From the NCBI GenBank assembly GCA_031268885.1, contig JAIRWR010000057.1, forward strand, positions 1-53,686: a DNA stretch of 53,686 nucleotides, in the 5' to 3' direction. Positions 17,254 through 25,664 of this stretch are shown here, piece after piece. Below the pieces are notes generated by a model. The model saw only the letters and a program-made list of their open reading frames with translations. It did not search any database and was not told the origin of the DNA. The position numbers were made by a program, and so were the translations under genes. Positions within the stretch are counted from its first letter, which is position 1, and every line of letters begins with the position of its first letter. Origin of the DNA: Synergistaceae bacterium (GTDB taxonomy: Bacteria; Synergistota; Synergistia; Synergistales; Synergistaceae).

Positions 17254-17988
17254 ATTCATAAAGATGACGCGGCAAGGGCATCCGACGAATGGGAGGAACA
17301 CCTGGAGGAGCTGAGAAAGCGCGTTATCGCGATCCTGGTTGTTTTTGCGGCCGCTTCGGCCGCTGCATTCGTCTTCTCCGACGATATAGCGGGTTTTCTG
17401 ATGGCTCCGGTCTCCAGCCTCGGGGCGAGGCTGTATACTTTCTCCCCCGCGGAGAAGTTCATCGCGTACATGCGCCTCTCCGTATGGACGGGCATTATCG
17501 TGTCGCTGCCGTTTCTGCTGCTTCAGACGGGGCTTTTTATATGGCCGGCTCTGCGCGTCTCGGAGCGCAAGTACGCGCTGGCGGCGCTCACTGTAGTGCC
17601 GGTCCTCTTTATAGCTGGGGCAATGATGTCGTATTGGTTTCTATCGCCGGTCGTGATGAGTTTTTTCCTGTCATTCGCCGCGTCGGACTCCGTCCAGCCA
17701 CTCTGGGGCTTGGGTGAATATCTGGCCTTGCTCGCCGGCATTATGGTCGCGGCCGGCCTTCTTCTGCAAACTCCGCTCCTGCTGCTGCTCTCCTTCTCCC
17801 TGGGGATAACGACGCCAAGACAGGTCGCGCGGGCAAGGCCGTACATAATACTCGTGATCTTTTTACTGGCAGGCATCTTTACGCCTCCGGACGTGATATC
17901 ACAGATTGCCATGGGAGTCCCGCTCTACCTCCTATTTGAACTGTCCCTCTTAGTTGGAGGTCTCCTCAGCCGAAAAAAGCCGGAGTGA
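17254..17988 (+). CDS. tatC: Twin-arginine translocase subunit TatC (no canonical start codon)
   Basis: Receptor subunit of Tat, about 244 aa, six membrane helices. The essential N-terminal motif EWEEHLEELRKR is at 17287-17322, and the PPD motif with SQ is near the end (IFTPPDVISQIAMGVP). The first in-frame ATG (17401) would delete the signal-binding N-terminus and TM1. Between the in-frame stop TAA (17251) and the conserved motif there is no ATG, GTG or TTG. The only near-cognate start is an ATT at 17254, 11 bases after GAGGGGG. The gene may therefore use ATT or may carry a small frameshift (an ATG at 17264 is out of frame by one base). The rest is intact. Confidence 0.85.
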   Translation: MHKDDAARASDEWEEHLEELRKRVIAILVVFAAASAAAFVFSDDIAGFLMAPVSSLGARLYTFSPAEKFIAYMRLSVWTGIIVSLPFLLLQTGLFIWPALRVSERKYALAALTVVPVLFIAGAMMSYWFLSPVVMSFFLSFAASDSVQPLWGLGEYLALLAGIMVAAGLLLQTPLLLLLSFSLGITTPRQVARARPYIILVIFLLAGIFTPPDVISQIAMGVPLYLLFELSLLVGGLLSRKKPE

Positions 17989-18425
17989 CATCATCGATGT
18001 TGGGATTTAATATTGAGATACACTCTCTGGAGCTCAATAAATTACCGGGTGGAGAGGAGAGTGACGATTCGCTCCTTGACTGGCTCTGGCTGATGAAGGC
18101 TGAAAGAATGGAGGAGTATGAGATGCTCGCCGCTAAAAATCCCTCGATTAAACAGACCGTCGATATTTTAAAAAGACTCTCCAGCGACCGGAAGACCAGG
18201 CTCATCTATGACGCGAGGGAAAAAGCGAGGATGGACGAGCGAGCCCGGATGCGCGGAGAATATAACAAGGGGAAGACGGAAGGCAAAGAAGAAGGAATAG
18301 AAGAAGGAATAGAAAGAGGCAAGCTCGAAGTTGCCCTCAATCTATTGGCGGAAGGAATGTCTCCAGAGGCTATAGCAAGGAGCGTCAGACTGCCGATCGA
18401 GAAAATTCGCGAGCTCATGAACTGA
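17985..18425 (+). pseudogene. Rpn-family (PD-(D/E)XK, PDDEXK_2) nuclease, C-terminal remnant
   Basis: An open frame of 146 aa that matches only the C-terminal half of Rpn recombination-promoting nuclease/putative transposase proteins: GFNIEIHSLELNKLPG, then DSLLDWLWLMKAERMEEYEMLA, LIYDAREKARMDERAR, a charged EGKEEGIEEGIERGK repeat and a short HTH-like end (GMSPEAIARSVRLPIEKI). The catalytic PD-(D/E)XK core, about 150 residues, is missing; the frame begins directly at the tatC stop. It is probably a deletion product. Confidence 0.7.
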
Positions 18426-18444
18426 CGCCCCGCCAAATATATTG

Positions 18445-19215
18445 TCACGGCCAAATCCCGGACGCGCTAACTGCGACCAATGCGGCGCAGGCTATGAGTA
18501 TCGTTGCGTCGTTTGCGCCGAAGCTGTATCTCTTGTAGCCGCTCAGCCGTGTCCTGAGATTGAACCCGCGCAGTTCCGCCGAGATGGCGCTGTTTTCTAT
18601 CCTTCTCACCGATGATATCAACAGCGGAACGCAGAGCGGGATGAGAAGCCGTATCTTCTTTATGAAATTCCTCGTGTCAAACTCCACTCCCCTTGCGGTC
18701 TGGGCTTCCATGATGCCGGACATCTCCTCCGAAAAGAGCGGTATGAAGCGCGCGGCCGTCGTAATTACGAACGCGTATCTGTACGGTACGCGGAGGTTGC
18801 GCACGAGCACGTTCGAAATATCCCCAACAGGGGTGACCGACAGCATAAGGGCCAGGGGCATGGTGGACGCGAGAAATCGCAGAACGAAGAGCAGCGAAAA
18901 CATCACGCCCTCATATGTGAGCGTTATGCCGAGCGGCAGGGTGAAGATCGGCGTCCCATCCTTTATGAAGAAGAGCTGCAATACAAACAACACAGCGGAG
19001 AACTTCACAAAGGACAGGAGAGTTGATACCGCTCGCGCAATTCCTCCCGCCGACGCAAAGAGACAGAGGTTCAGCCCTATTACACACAATATCAGAACAT
19101 GGTTTCCGCTCAAAAAACAGGACGCGCAAAGGGCGAACGACATGACCATCTTTGTCAGAGGGTGCAGCTTGTGGAGTGGCGAGCTGCCGTTCACGTAGCT
19201 GAGAAACCCGTTCAT
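18445..19215 (-). CDS. ecfT: ECF transporter transmembrane component EcfT
   Basis: 256 aa integral membrane scaffold of an energy-coupling-factor importer. MNGFLSYVNGSSPLHKLHPLTKM is the typical start, five hydrophobic segments follow, and two Arg motifs that dock the ATPases are present: QTARGVEF and AELRGFNLR. Its ATG overlaps the stop of the preceding ATPase gene (ATGA at 19212-19215). Last gene of the S-A-A-T operon, so presumably dedicated to the TrpP-like S component at its head, although EcfT modules can also serve other S components. Confidence 0.93.
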   Translation of the reverse strand: MNGFLSYVNGSSPLHKLHPLTKMVMSFALCASCFLSGNHVLILCVIGLNLCLFASAGGIARAVSTLLSFVKFSAVLFVLQLFFIKDGTPIFTLPLGITLTYEGVMFSLLFVLRFLASTMPLALMLSVTPVGDISNVLVRNLRVPYRYAFVITTAARFIPLFSEEMSGIMEAQTARGVEFDTRNFIKKIRLLIPLCVPLLISSVRRIENSAISAELRGFNLRTRLSGYKRYSFGANDATILIACAALVAVSASGIWP

Positions 19216-20042
19216 GACGTCTTCCCCACGCTGGTCTGCCGCGCCAAAGCCCGCTGCCCGACCGTATCAGCCATCTCGTCTATAGTAAAGATGTTAGCGA
19301 AGCTGTCCCCAAGAGTCATCGCGAGAGCCGGTATCTGCGCTGGAAGCAGCGATGCCTCGCGCAGAACGCCTGGGTCCTTCATGATCCGCCTGACGGGCCC
19401 ATCGCCTATCAGCCTGCCTCCGCTCAAGACGAGTACGCGCCGCGCGAAGTCCGCCACTACCTCCATGTCATGCGAGATCATGAACACAGTCGTTCCCTCC
19501 GCGTTCAAGTTCGACACTATCTCCATGACCGTCATACACTCGCGGTAATCCAGGCCTGTCGTCGGCTCGTCCAAGAGCAGTAATACTGGTTTGCGGGCGA
19601 GTATCGCGGCAAGGGCTATCTGTTGGCGTTCGCCCCGGCTCAGCCCGAATGGATCCCCAAGACCGTCGAGCGAGAACAGCGCCAGAGTCTCATCCGTCCT
19701 CCGGCGCCTCTCGCTCTCGTCGGGGAGGATATATTCGAGACCGAACATTATCTCGCCATACACGGTATTCTGACAGATCTGCCGGTCCGGGTTTTGAAAT
19801 AAAAATCCTGTGAAGCGCGCGATTGCGCTCGTCTTAGTCGTGGCCGTGTCATACCCGCGGACGGAGACACGGCCGGACGTCGGTCTGAGCAGACCGTTGC
19901 AGAGCCTGAGCAGAGTCGATTTTCCAGCCCCATTCTCGCCCAGCAGCGCGACAAACTCTCCCTCCCCGATCTCGAATGAGACATCCGATATCGTAGCGGT
20001 CTCCGTCCTGTAGGAGAATGATACCCTGTCAAAGCGCAGCAT
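19212..20042 (-). CDS. ecfA: ECF transporter ATP-binding protein (second)
   Basis: 276 aa ATPase. Walker A GENGAGKSTLLRLCNG, Q-loop FLFQNPDRQI, signature LSRGERQQIALAAIL (a non-standard LSRGE in place of LSGGQ), Walker B VLLLLDEPTTGLD, H-loop ISHDMEVV. Overlaps the upstream ATPase gene by 14 bases. Forms the EcfA/A' pair with it and powers import together with EcfT. Confidence 0.92.
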   Translation of the reverse strand: MLRFDRVSFSYRTETATISDVSFEIGEGEFVALLGENGAGKSTLLRLCNGLLRPTSGRVSVRGYDTATTKTSAIARFTGFLFQNPDRQICQNTVYGEIMFGLEYILPDESERRRRTDETLALFSLDGLGDPFGLSRGERQQIALAAILARKPVLLLLDEPTTGLDYRECMTVMEIVSNLNAEGTTVFMISHDMEVVADFARRVLVLSGGRLIGDGPVRRIMKDPGVLREASLLPAQIPALAMTLGDSFANIFTIDEMADTVGQRALARQTSVGKTS

Positions 20043-20880
20043 CGCTGAGAATCCCCTCCACCATGATCTTGGCCCGTCCTATGTCAAGCGGGATATCCCC
20101 GTGGTACAGCTCTCTCTCCCGAAGCCTCCTCGCGAGCGTGGCCACCCTCGGTATATTGACGCCCGCATCCTCCAGCCTGTCGGCACTGTCTAAGACATCC
20201 TTCACAGGACCGCACAAGATCAGCTTCCCGCCATCCATGACCGCCAGCCGCCTGGCAAATTCACACAACAGCATTATCTTCTGCTCGACCAGGACGATGG
20301 TGACCCCGTGCTCTTCGTTCAGCTTTTTCAATATTTCGAACACCATCCGGCTCGATTGGGGATCAAGCTCCCCAGTCGGTTCGTCGAGGACCATTATGGA
20401 TGGCCTAAGCGCCACTATGGCTGCTATAGCGGCCTTTTGCTTCTGCCCTCCGGAGAGAGACGCAACCGTCCTGCTCCTCAGTTCGGAGATTCCAGTCGAT
20501 TCAAGAGCGTCATTCATCCTCCGCTCTATCTCGTCGTGGGGTATGCCGAAATTCTCCAGGCCGAAGAGAATTTCGTCCTCCACGACGGACGCGAGCATCT
20601 GACTGTCGATGTCCTGAAACACACTCCCGACGTGACGCGCAAGCTCCTCTGGCTGGTTCTGCCTGGTATCCAGACCGTTTACGGTCACCTCTCCCCGGAA
20701 ATCGCCTCTAAAGTGATGCGGCGCCAGCCCGTTCATCGCGTATGTCAAGGTGGACTTTCCAGCGCCGCTCGAACCGATAATTCCCAGAAAATCGCCGTTG
20801 TTTATCTCGAGGTCGATATCCGAAAGCGCGTTCTTCTCGCCGCCTCCATATTGGAAACTAAGGCCCGTTATCCTTATCAT
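20029..20880 (-). CDS. ecfA: ECF transporter ATP-binding protein (first)
   Basis: 283 aa ATPase. Walker A GSSGAGKSTLTYAMNG, Q-loop SVFQDIDSQ, signature LSGGQKQKAAIAAIVA, Walker B IMVLDEPTGELDP, with the H-loop His replaced: the segment reads VLVEQKIM, which is the EcfA-type VEH/VEQ variant. Lies 34 bases after the S-component gene in the same transcript. Confidence 0.92.
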   Translation of the reverse strand: MIRITGLSFQYGGGEKNALSDIDLEINNGDFLGIIGSSGAGKSTLTYAMNGLAPHHFRGDFRGEVTVNGLDTRQNQPEELARHVGSVFQDIDSQMLASVVEDEILFGLENFGIPHDEIERRMNDALESTGISELRSRTVASLSGGQKQKAAIAAIVALRPSIMVLDEPTGELDPQSSRMVFEILKKLNEEHGVTIVLVEQKIMLLCEFARRLAVMDGGKLILCGPVKDVLDSADRLEDAGVNIPRVATLARRLRERELYHGDIPLDIGRAKIMVEGILSDAAL

Positions 20881-20914
20881 CCAATGGCTCCTGCCGGAAT
20901 TACGCGGATCCCAG

Positions 20915-21487
20915 TCACTTTTTTAGCGCCAGCCTGAGCGGGGTGTAAAGTGCCTGAACTATGACCGAGTTGATGAACGCCGTCCCGAAGATGATCGCCA
21001 TGAAGGCCACGAGGGGCGTTGGGGTGATGTCGGCGCCGGAGTAGTACATGATATACATGACCCCTATAAACGAAAAACCACTGACAAGAGTACTCAAAAA
21101 CGTGCAGAGAACCGTCTTCACTGGCAGCCCGAAGATTTTGGCAGGCAGCATCGTCAACAGGCACATTGCGATAGCGCCGGCAAACTCGCTCACAAAGTTG
21201 ATGTACGGCTGGCCGGGAAAAAACTGACATATTGCCCCTGCCAGAATCCCTATTATGGCCGCTTCCTTCAAGCGAGGTTTCGTAAGCAGGATTATGAGGC
21301 AGTACATCGCTATGATGAAGTTCGGCTTCATCCCAAAGTTGATCACTGAACCCACGAAGAACTTGAGTACCGCGCCTGCCGCCAGCAGTATTCCGATCAA
21401 CAGCACGTCCGCGATTCCAAGGCCTCTTCTCTCCGTATAAGCCGCATCCTTTTTCTTCATAACATCAACGGTCTCCATGTTCTCCAT
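20915..21487 (-). CDS. TrpP-like ECF substrate-specificity component, probable tryptophan transporter
   Basis: 190 aa membrane protein with six hydrophobic segments. The region FGMKPNFIIAMYCLIILL followed by AAIIGILAGAICQFFPGQPYINF and TLVSGFSFIG is like TrpP (Bacillus tryptophan transporter) and related S components. I chose the ATG at 21487 after an AAGGGG SD at about 10 bases; longer frames run into the leader. The two ATPases and EcfT follow. The 5' leader encodes three consecutive Trp codons followed by a terminator, which independently points to tryptophan (or an indole precursor) as the substrate. Confidence 0.85.
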   Translation of the reverse strand: MENMETVDVMKKKDAAYTERRGLGIADVLLIGILLAAGAVLKFFVGSVINFGMKPNFIIAMYCLIILLTKPRLKEAAIIGILAGAICQFFPGQPYINFVSEFAGAIAMCLLTMLPAKIFGLPVKTVLCTFLSTLVSGFSFIGVMYIMYYSGADITPTPLVAFMAIIFGTAFINSVIVQALYTPLRLALKK

Positions 21488-21607
21488 CTTACACATTCCC
21501 CTTCCATATGTTTTATATTTCGGCAACCCTTTCGCGGGCTCGCCGCACAATAAAGAGGGGCCTCTCTGTCGAGCGCCCCCCGTTATCCGCTATATAAACA
21601 CAAATAC

Positions 21608-21655
21608 AAAAAAAGGGGCTCTGAAAGGAAGTTTTATACCCTCAGAGCCCCTTTT
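21608..21655 (-). terminator. Attenuator terminator of the ECF operon
   Basis: On the minus strand: a 14-bp stem AAAAGGGGCTCTGA / TCAGAGCCCCTTTT (21655-21642 with 21624-21611), a 17-base loop and a run of seven T. It lies between the WWW leader peptide and the S-component start, 121 bases before the latter, so it must be read through for the operon to be expressed. Confidence 0.88.
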
Positions 21656-21674
21656 GAATCTAAAACATCAGAGT

Positions 21675-21706
21675 CCTTCGGGTAGCTTTAACGCCACCAC
21701 CAAAGG
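21675..21706 (-). promoter_or_regulatory. Leader 1:2 hairpin of the trp attenuator
   Basis: CCTTTGG (21706-21700, spanning the Leu codon and first Trp codon) can pair with CCGAAGG (21681-21675, just after the leader stop): seven base pairs with one G-U. This is where a 1:2 pause hairpin is expected. Alternative pairings that would open the terminator exist (TACCC with GGGTA; CTCTGA at 21673-21668 with TCAGAG of the terminator), but I cannot decide between them by eye. Confidence 0.5.
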
Positions 21707-21720
21707 CCCTTATCAATCAT
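21688..21720 (-). CDS. Trp leader peptide (WWW)
   Basis: Short frame ending MIDKGLWWWR then TAA, with three consecutive TGG codons at 21702-21694. The frame lies upstream of a strong terminator and of a TrpP-like transporter operon, exactly as in ribosome-mediated trp attenuation. The ATG at 21720 has no strong SD; an upstream in-frame TTG (about 12 codons earlier, after GGGTGAG) may be the true start, giving about 22 aa. Confidence 0.8.
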   Translation of the reverse strand: MIDKGLWWWR

Positions 21721-21831
21721 AAAAACATCTGCCGCGACAAGAATTTCTCTCTTCAATGCTCTCACCCGCTTCACAACTTTACAACATCTTGACGTGGGAG
21801 AGTCTATCACGACATCCGTAATATTACAATA

Positions 21832-21891
21832 GGGAAAATTTAATTTGGGAAAATTTAATCTGGGAAAATTTAATCTGGGCAAACTCAATCC
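21832..21891. repeat. Four-unit 15-bp tandem repeat
   Basis: Four contiguous 15-bp units of the form GGGAAAATTTAATCT; units 2 and 3 are identical, unit 1 differs by one base, unit 4 (GGGCAAACTCAATCC) by several. It lies between the divergent uxaE gene and the trp leader. It is open in the uxaE frame (GKFNL repeats), but the SD supports a start downstream. Confidence 0.8.
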
Positions 21892-21994
21892 AGGGCACAT
21901 GAAAAATGACGATCCCAGCTATTATGTTACGGAAACAAGTGTTAGACTATATCATATTGAAAGATCAGATATCACATGGATTGGGAGAGAGAAG

Positions 21995-23476
21995 ATGAAA
22001 ATATTCGATGAGAGATTTCTTCCTAACGGCGATCAAAAACCTGAGGACTATGGCGTTTATCCTAAGTCCGTTCACTCGGCTCCAAACGGGGAGACCGTAT
22101 TCATGGCTCGCGAGAGGGAGAGCGACGTCTTGATCGCACCCGAGCAGGTTGGTTTCATAGGCGCGCGATTTACTAACCAGGCGGGAGACGCCTGCGTGAA
22201 GGCGCCATTGAATCACGAGAACGCGGCCCTTCTGCGCAAGATATTTCCATTCGCGTCACCGAGACCGGTGCTTGGAGAAAGCCGCACATTTGGCGTTGGC
22301 GACAGATTGGGAATCGCCGCCCCCGGCCATCTCCGCGCGCTGAGGCGGTACGACGCCCTGCCTGTGCTGGCCCAGCAGTCCATAAGGGAACTCAACTTGA
22401 CCAATCGCACGTATGATGACGTTCTCGACCGCGCTACGTTCGCGGTGTTCCGTGAAGACTGGGATCGCGGGTTTGGGGCGGACGGGGACCATTTGAAAAC
22501 CCTGGACGAGGTGAAATACGCCTTGTCGTGCGGTTACACAATGATCACGCTGGATTGCGGCGATCGTATCCGAAACAACGTTGGCGATATGACGGACGCT
22601 CAGGTCGGCGAGACTTACTCCCCTCGCCCGGACTGGGAGAAAAAATACGTCGGCAGACGCGTTACTCTGGACCGCGGTGTCTCGCTTGAGTTCGACGAAG
22701 CCAGCTTCGCGCGGATGGCGCTGATCTACGGAGACGCGATAGAATTCGCGTGCGAGATATACAATGCCTTGATAAAGGACGCCGCTGTGGACTTCGAGAT
22801 CTCCATCGATGAAACCATGACGCCGACGACCCCGGCTCAGCACTACTTCGTCGCGAGAGAGCTGCTGGATCGCGGTGTTTCGTTCGCCTCCATCGCCCCT
22901 CGTTTTTGCGGAGAGTTTCAGAAGGGCATCGACTATATAGGCGACATAGACCAGTTCCGCCGCGAATTTTTGGCGCACGCGGCAATCGCGAAACACTTTG
23001 GATACAAGATCAGCGTTCACTCCGGATCGGATAAGTTCGCGGTGTTTCCAATTGTGGGAGAGCTCACTGAGGGCCGTTTCCACGTGAAGACCGCCGGCAC
23101 TAATTGGCTGGAGGCAATGCGCCTGGTAGCAATGAAAGATCCCGGCCTTTACCGCGAGGTTCACCGCTTTGCCCTGTCCGCCTTCGATGACGCGTGCCGC
23201 TACTACCACATAACCGGCAATCCGCGCAACATTCCGAACGTGGACAAAATCGCCGACGACAAACTTCCGGTACTCTTCGAGCAAAACGACTCGCGTCAGT
23301 TGATTCATATCACCTATGGGATGATCCTGAGCGAAAGATCGGCCGACGGTTCGTTCGTCTTCAAGGACCGGCTGAATCGCTTATGGAGGGAGAACGACGA
23401 AGCGTATTTCGATCTGCTCGACGCTCACATAGGCAGGCATTTGGAACTGCTGTACAGGGGATTTGAGAATATATAA
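21995..23476 (+). CDS. uxaE: Tagaturonate epimerase UxaE
   Basis: 493 aa cytoplasmic enzyme of the UxaE family, which interconverts D-tagaturonate and D-fructuronate in galacturonate catabolism. It starts MKIFDERFLPNGDQKPEDYG at the ATG that follows GGGAGAGAG; a longer frame through the tandem repeat is rejected for lack of an SD and low complexity. Conserved segments: FGVGDRLGIAAPGHLRAL, REDWDRGFGADGDHLKT, EISIDETMTPTTPAQHYFVA, FCGEFQKGIDYIGD, ISVHSGSDKF and KTAGTNWLEAM. It stands alone: no other uronate gene is in the window. Confidence 0.88.
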   Translation: MKIFDERFLPNGDQKPEDYGVYPKSVHSAPNGETVFMARERESDVLIAPEQVGFIGARFTNQAGDACVKAPLNHENAALLRKIFPFASPRPVLGESRTFGVGDRLGIAAPGHLRALRRYDALPVLAQQSIRELNLTNRTYDDVLDRATFAVFREDWDRGFGADGDHLKTLDEVKYALSCGYTMITLDCGDRIRNNVGDMTDAQVGETYSPRPDWEKKYVGRRVTLDRGVSLEFDEASFARMALIYGDAIEFACEIYNALIKDAAVDFEISIDETMTPTTPAQHYFVARELLDRGVSFASIAPRFCGEFQKGIDYIGDIDQFRREFLAHAAIAKHFGYKISVHSGSDKFAVFPIVGELTEGRFHVKTAGTNWLEAMRLVAMKDPGLYREVHRFALSAFDDACRYYHITGNPRNIPNVDKIADDKLPVLFEQNDSRQLIHITYGMILSERSADGSFVFKDRLNRLWRENDEAYFDLLDAHIGRHLELLYRGFENI

Positions 23477-23714
23477 CGCTAACTGGCGTTCAAATCCTCA
23501 TCTTTTGACACTGACAACAGGTTATCATTCGCGACACACGCCTTCCTCCTTATGGAGGAGGGGGCAATTTCTTGTGCAGCTCAACAACAGTCCGCCAACC
23601 CAGAGTCAATCAGCGCCTTGCGGATTTTGTCCTCGCCGTTCGTTTTGCTCGACAGTTTTGATGTCAGCGGGCCGAGTCATCCCGGAACGAGCGGATTTCG
23701 AGGCCCGGCTTCAG
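23477..23714. other. Intergenic stretch between convergent uxaE and ntpI
   Basis: No gene recognised. It contains a perfect short inverted repeat TCCTCC-TTAT-GGAGGA (23544-23559) without a T-run; I cannot assign it a role. Confidence 0.4.
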
Positions 23715-25664
23715 TCAGGATTTCTGTGGCGTTCTATCTCTCTTCCATGTAACTGGCTTGAACACATTGCCACCGCCACGGTAAAACTTTCCGAAGAACT
23801 CATAATATTCGAGCCTGAGAACCTGTATGAACACGATCAATCCCTCCAGCCCCACGATGAAGAGGTTTCCGATTATCAGCACCAGCGCTTTGAGTATAAT
23901 GCCAGCCGGCAAGTCCTCGAACATGCGGGAGATGGTCATTACCGCAAACGAAAGGGCGACGTGATTTAACGCGAAGGCTGCCAGGCGGACGAAAGAAGCG
24001 GTGTTAGTGAAGTAGTTCATCAGGTTGTGAAGCACCTCAAACATCTGCATGGCAAACGGTTCCTTGTGGACGGACTGGCTCAATATAGTGCGGGCGAGGG
24101 TGTCCCTGAACACGGAGAGGAGCAGCACCGCGAAGATGATGTACCAGAGATAGTCCACCTTGAACGGAGTCTCTACGCCGTTGACCGACAGAAATATCGC
24201 GACGGTAGATCCCCAGTACACGAAGAGACCGGCCAATCCCTGCCCGTCGAAGAGCAGCCGCCCGAAGTCCCTCTCCCTGTACCTCAGAATCATGTTCAGT
24301 ATCATGCCGACGCTTATCACTACGATCCCGGAGAGTATGGCCACGCCAAACAGGACGCCAGTGTCATGCATCGGGGAGAGCCAGAGGGCAAATTCCTCAT
24401 TCTCCACTCCCATCACGCTGCCATACATCAGCCCAAATACTATCGAGCTGACCGACGCGCACTTCATCACGTACGCCAGAGACTTTGAAAGAACACGCCT
24501 CTTACCCAGAAACGCGGCTGCCGCCAGCAGCAGCAGGCCGTGTCCGACGTCGCCGAACATAAATCCGAAGAAGAGCACGAATGTTATAGCGACGAAAGGC
24601 GAGGGATCGATCTCTCCATAAGATGGAACACTGTACATCGCCACGACATCCTGAAAAGACCGGACGAGCTTGTTGTTGCGAAGCATCGTCGGGATCCGCA
24701 GTCCGGTGTATGCCATATTGCCGACCTGCTCGGTTATGATCGACGTCATGGGCGCATCCGCCTGCAGCATGTCTTTCAGCGAATCATACGTATCCTCCGG
24801 CACCCAACCGGACAGGATATACATGCCGCTCACCTCGCCCCTCCCTCTGCACAGGTCGTATACCCTCTGCATGGTATACAGCCTGGAAAACAGCTCCTCA
24901 AGCTCCCCGCGGTTTTTATCAAGCATGCCTCTCGCGTCCATCTCAAGGACCCCGATATCTTTCTTGTGCTGCTGTATGGAGTCTTCCACCTGTTTCAGCG
25001 GATCTTCACCCGTCAGATTTTGGGACATCTCCTCTATGGAGAATTCTCTGAAGAATGTTGACTCGAACAGATTTCTGGCGCCCTCTCTATAACCAGGAAC
25101 GGTGAAGATCAAAACCCATACATTCTCGCGGGTCCTCGACAGCTCCACGGTTAGAAGAGGAGCTTCTTGCGTCGATTCGATGAGACGGTTATAATTTTCA
25201 ACTGTCATCCTTCCAAAGTGGGGCAGCACGAACTTCGCTGCCGCGAACTCGTCCGGCTTGACGTTGAGATTCTTGAGCGCGGCGACAAAACTCCTCGCGG
25301 CTTCAAGTTTTTCGAGCTCCTCGGAGAGAAAATTCCTTCGGATGTTCAAAGATTCAATCTTACCCATAATGTCGTCCACAACAGCCTTGGCATCCGCGTA
25401 CTTGAAATCCCTGGCGAGCGGTATCGGTTCAGGGTCCGGTATCGGCTCGTCGGCGACCTTCCATATAGTCGACATCTTGCTCAGAAGATCATCGTAGGGA
25501 TTGTCCGTCTCCGTTGTGACCCTTGACCTGATGCGTCTGTCATTCACGAGAAAATCAAGCGGAATCGGCTGAAATCCTCCGGAGAGAACCATCTGCCTCG
25601 CGACAGGCTCCATCTCGTCGTGCGGGCCTACCATTGTCAGGGCGATCATCTTCATCATTGCCAT
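23715..25664 (-). CDS. ntpI: V-type ATPase subunit I
   Basis: 649 aa, the membrane stator subunit (archaeal/bacterial subunit I, homologous to eukaryotic Vo a). The N-terminal half (1-330) is soluble with coiled-coil pairs; the C-terminal half has about seven membrane helices, beginning SYGEIDPSPFVAITFVLFFGFMFGDVGHG. The last helices hold the conserved Arg region (NTASFVRLAAFALNHVALSFA) that faces the rotor ring. It ends EFFGKFYRGGGNVFKPV, the family C-terminus. It overlaps the end of the subunit C gene by ten bases. The proteolipid K that usually follows is absent; uxaE converges instead. Confidence 0.95.
   Translation of the reverse strand: MAMMKMIALTMVGPHDEMEPVARQMVLSGGFQPIPLDFLVNDRRIRSRVTTETDNPYDDLLSKMSTIWKVADEPIPDPEPIPLARDFKYADAKAVVDDIMGKIESLNIRRNFLSEELEKLEAARSFVAALKNLNVKPDEFAAAKFVLPHFGRMTVENYNRLIESTQEAPLLTVELSRTRENVWVLIFTVPGYREGARNLFESTFFREFSIEEMSQNLTGEDPLKQVEDSIQQHKKDIGVLEMDARGMLDKNRGELEELFSRLYTMQRVYDLCRGRGEVSGMYILSGWVPEDTYDSLKDMLQADAPMTSIITEQVGNMAYTGLRIPTMLRNNKLVRSFQDVVAMYSVPSYGEIDPSPFVAITFVLFFGFMFGDVGHGLLLLAAAAFLGKRRVLSKSLAYVMKCASVSSIVFGLMYGSVMGVENEEFALWLSPMHDTGVLFGVAILSGIVVISVGMILNMILRYRERDFGRLLFDGQGLAGLFVYWGSTVAIFLSVNGVETPFKVDYLWYIIFAVLLLSVFRDTLARTILSQSVHKEPFAMQMFEVLHNLMNYFTNTASFVRLAAFALNHVALSFAVMTISRMFEDLPAGIILKALVLIIGNLFIVGLEGLIVFIQVLRLEYYEFFGKFYRGGGNVFKPVTWKRDRTPQKS

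Noticed and set aside
21832-21891. CRISPR array
   Set aside because: Units are contiguous 15-mers with no spacers and no cas genes nearby.
21845-21994. N-terminal extension of UxaE through the tandem repeat
   Set aside because: No SD, low complexity, and the family start is at 21995 behind GGGAGAGAG.
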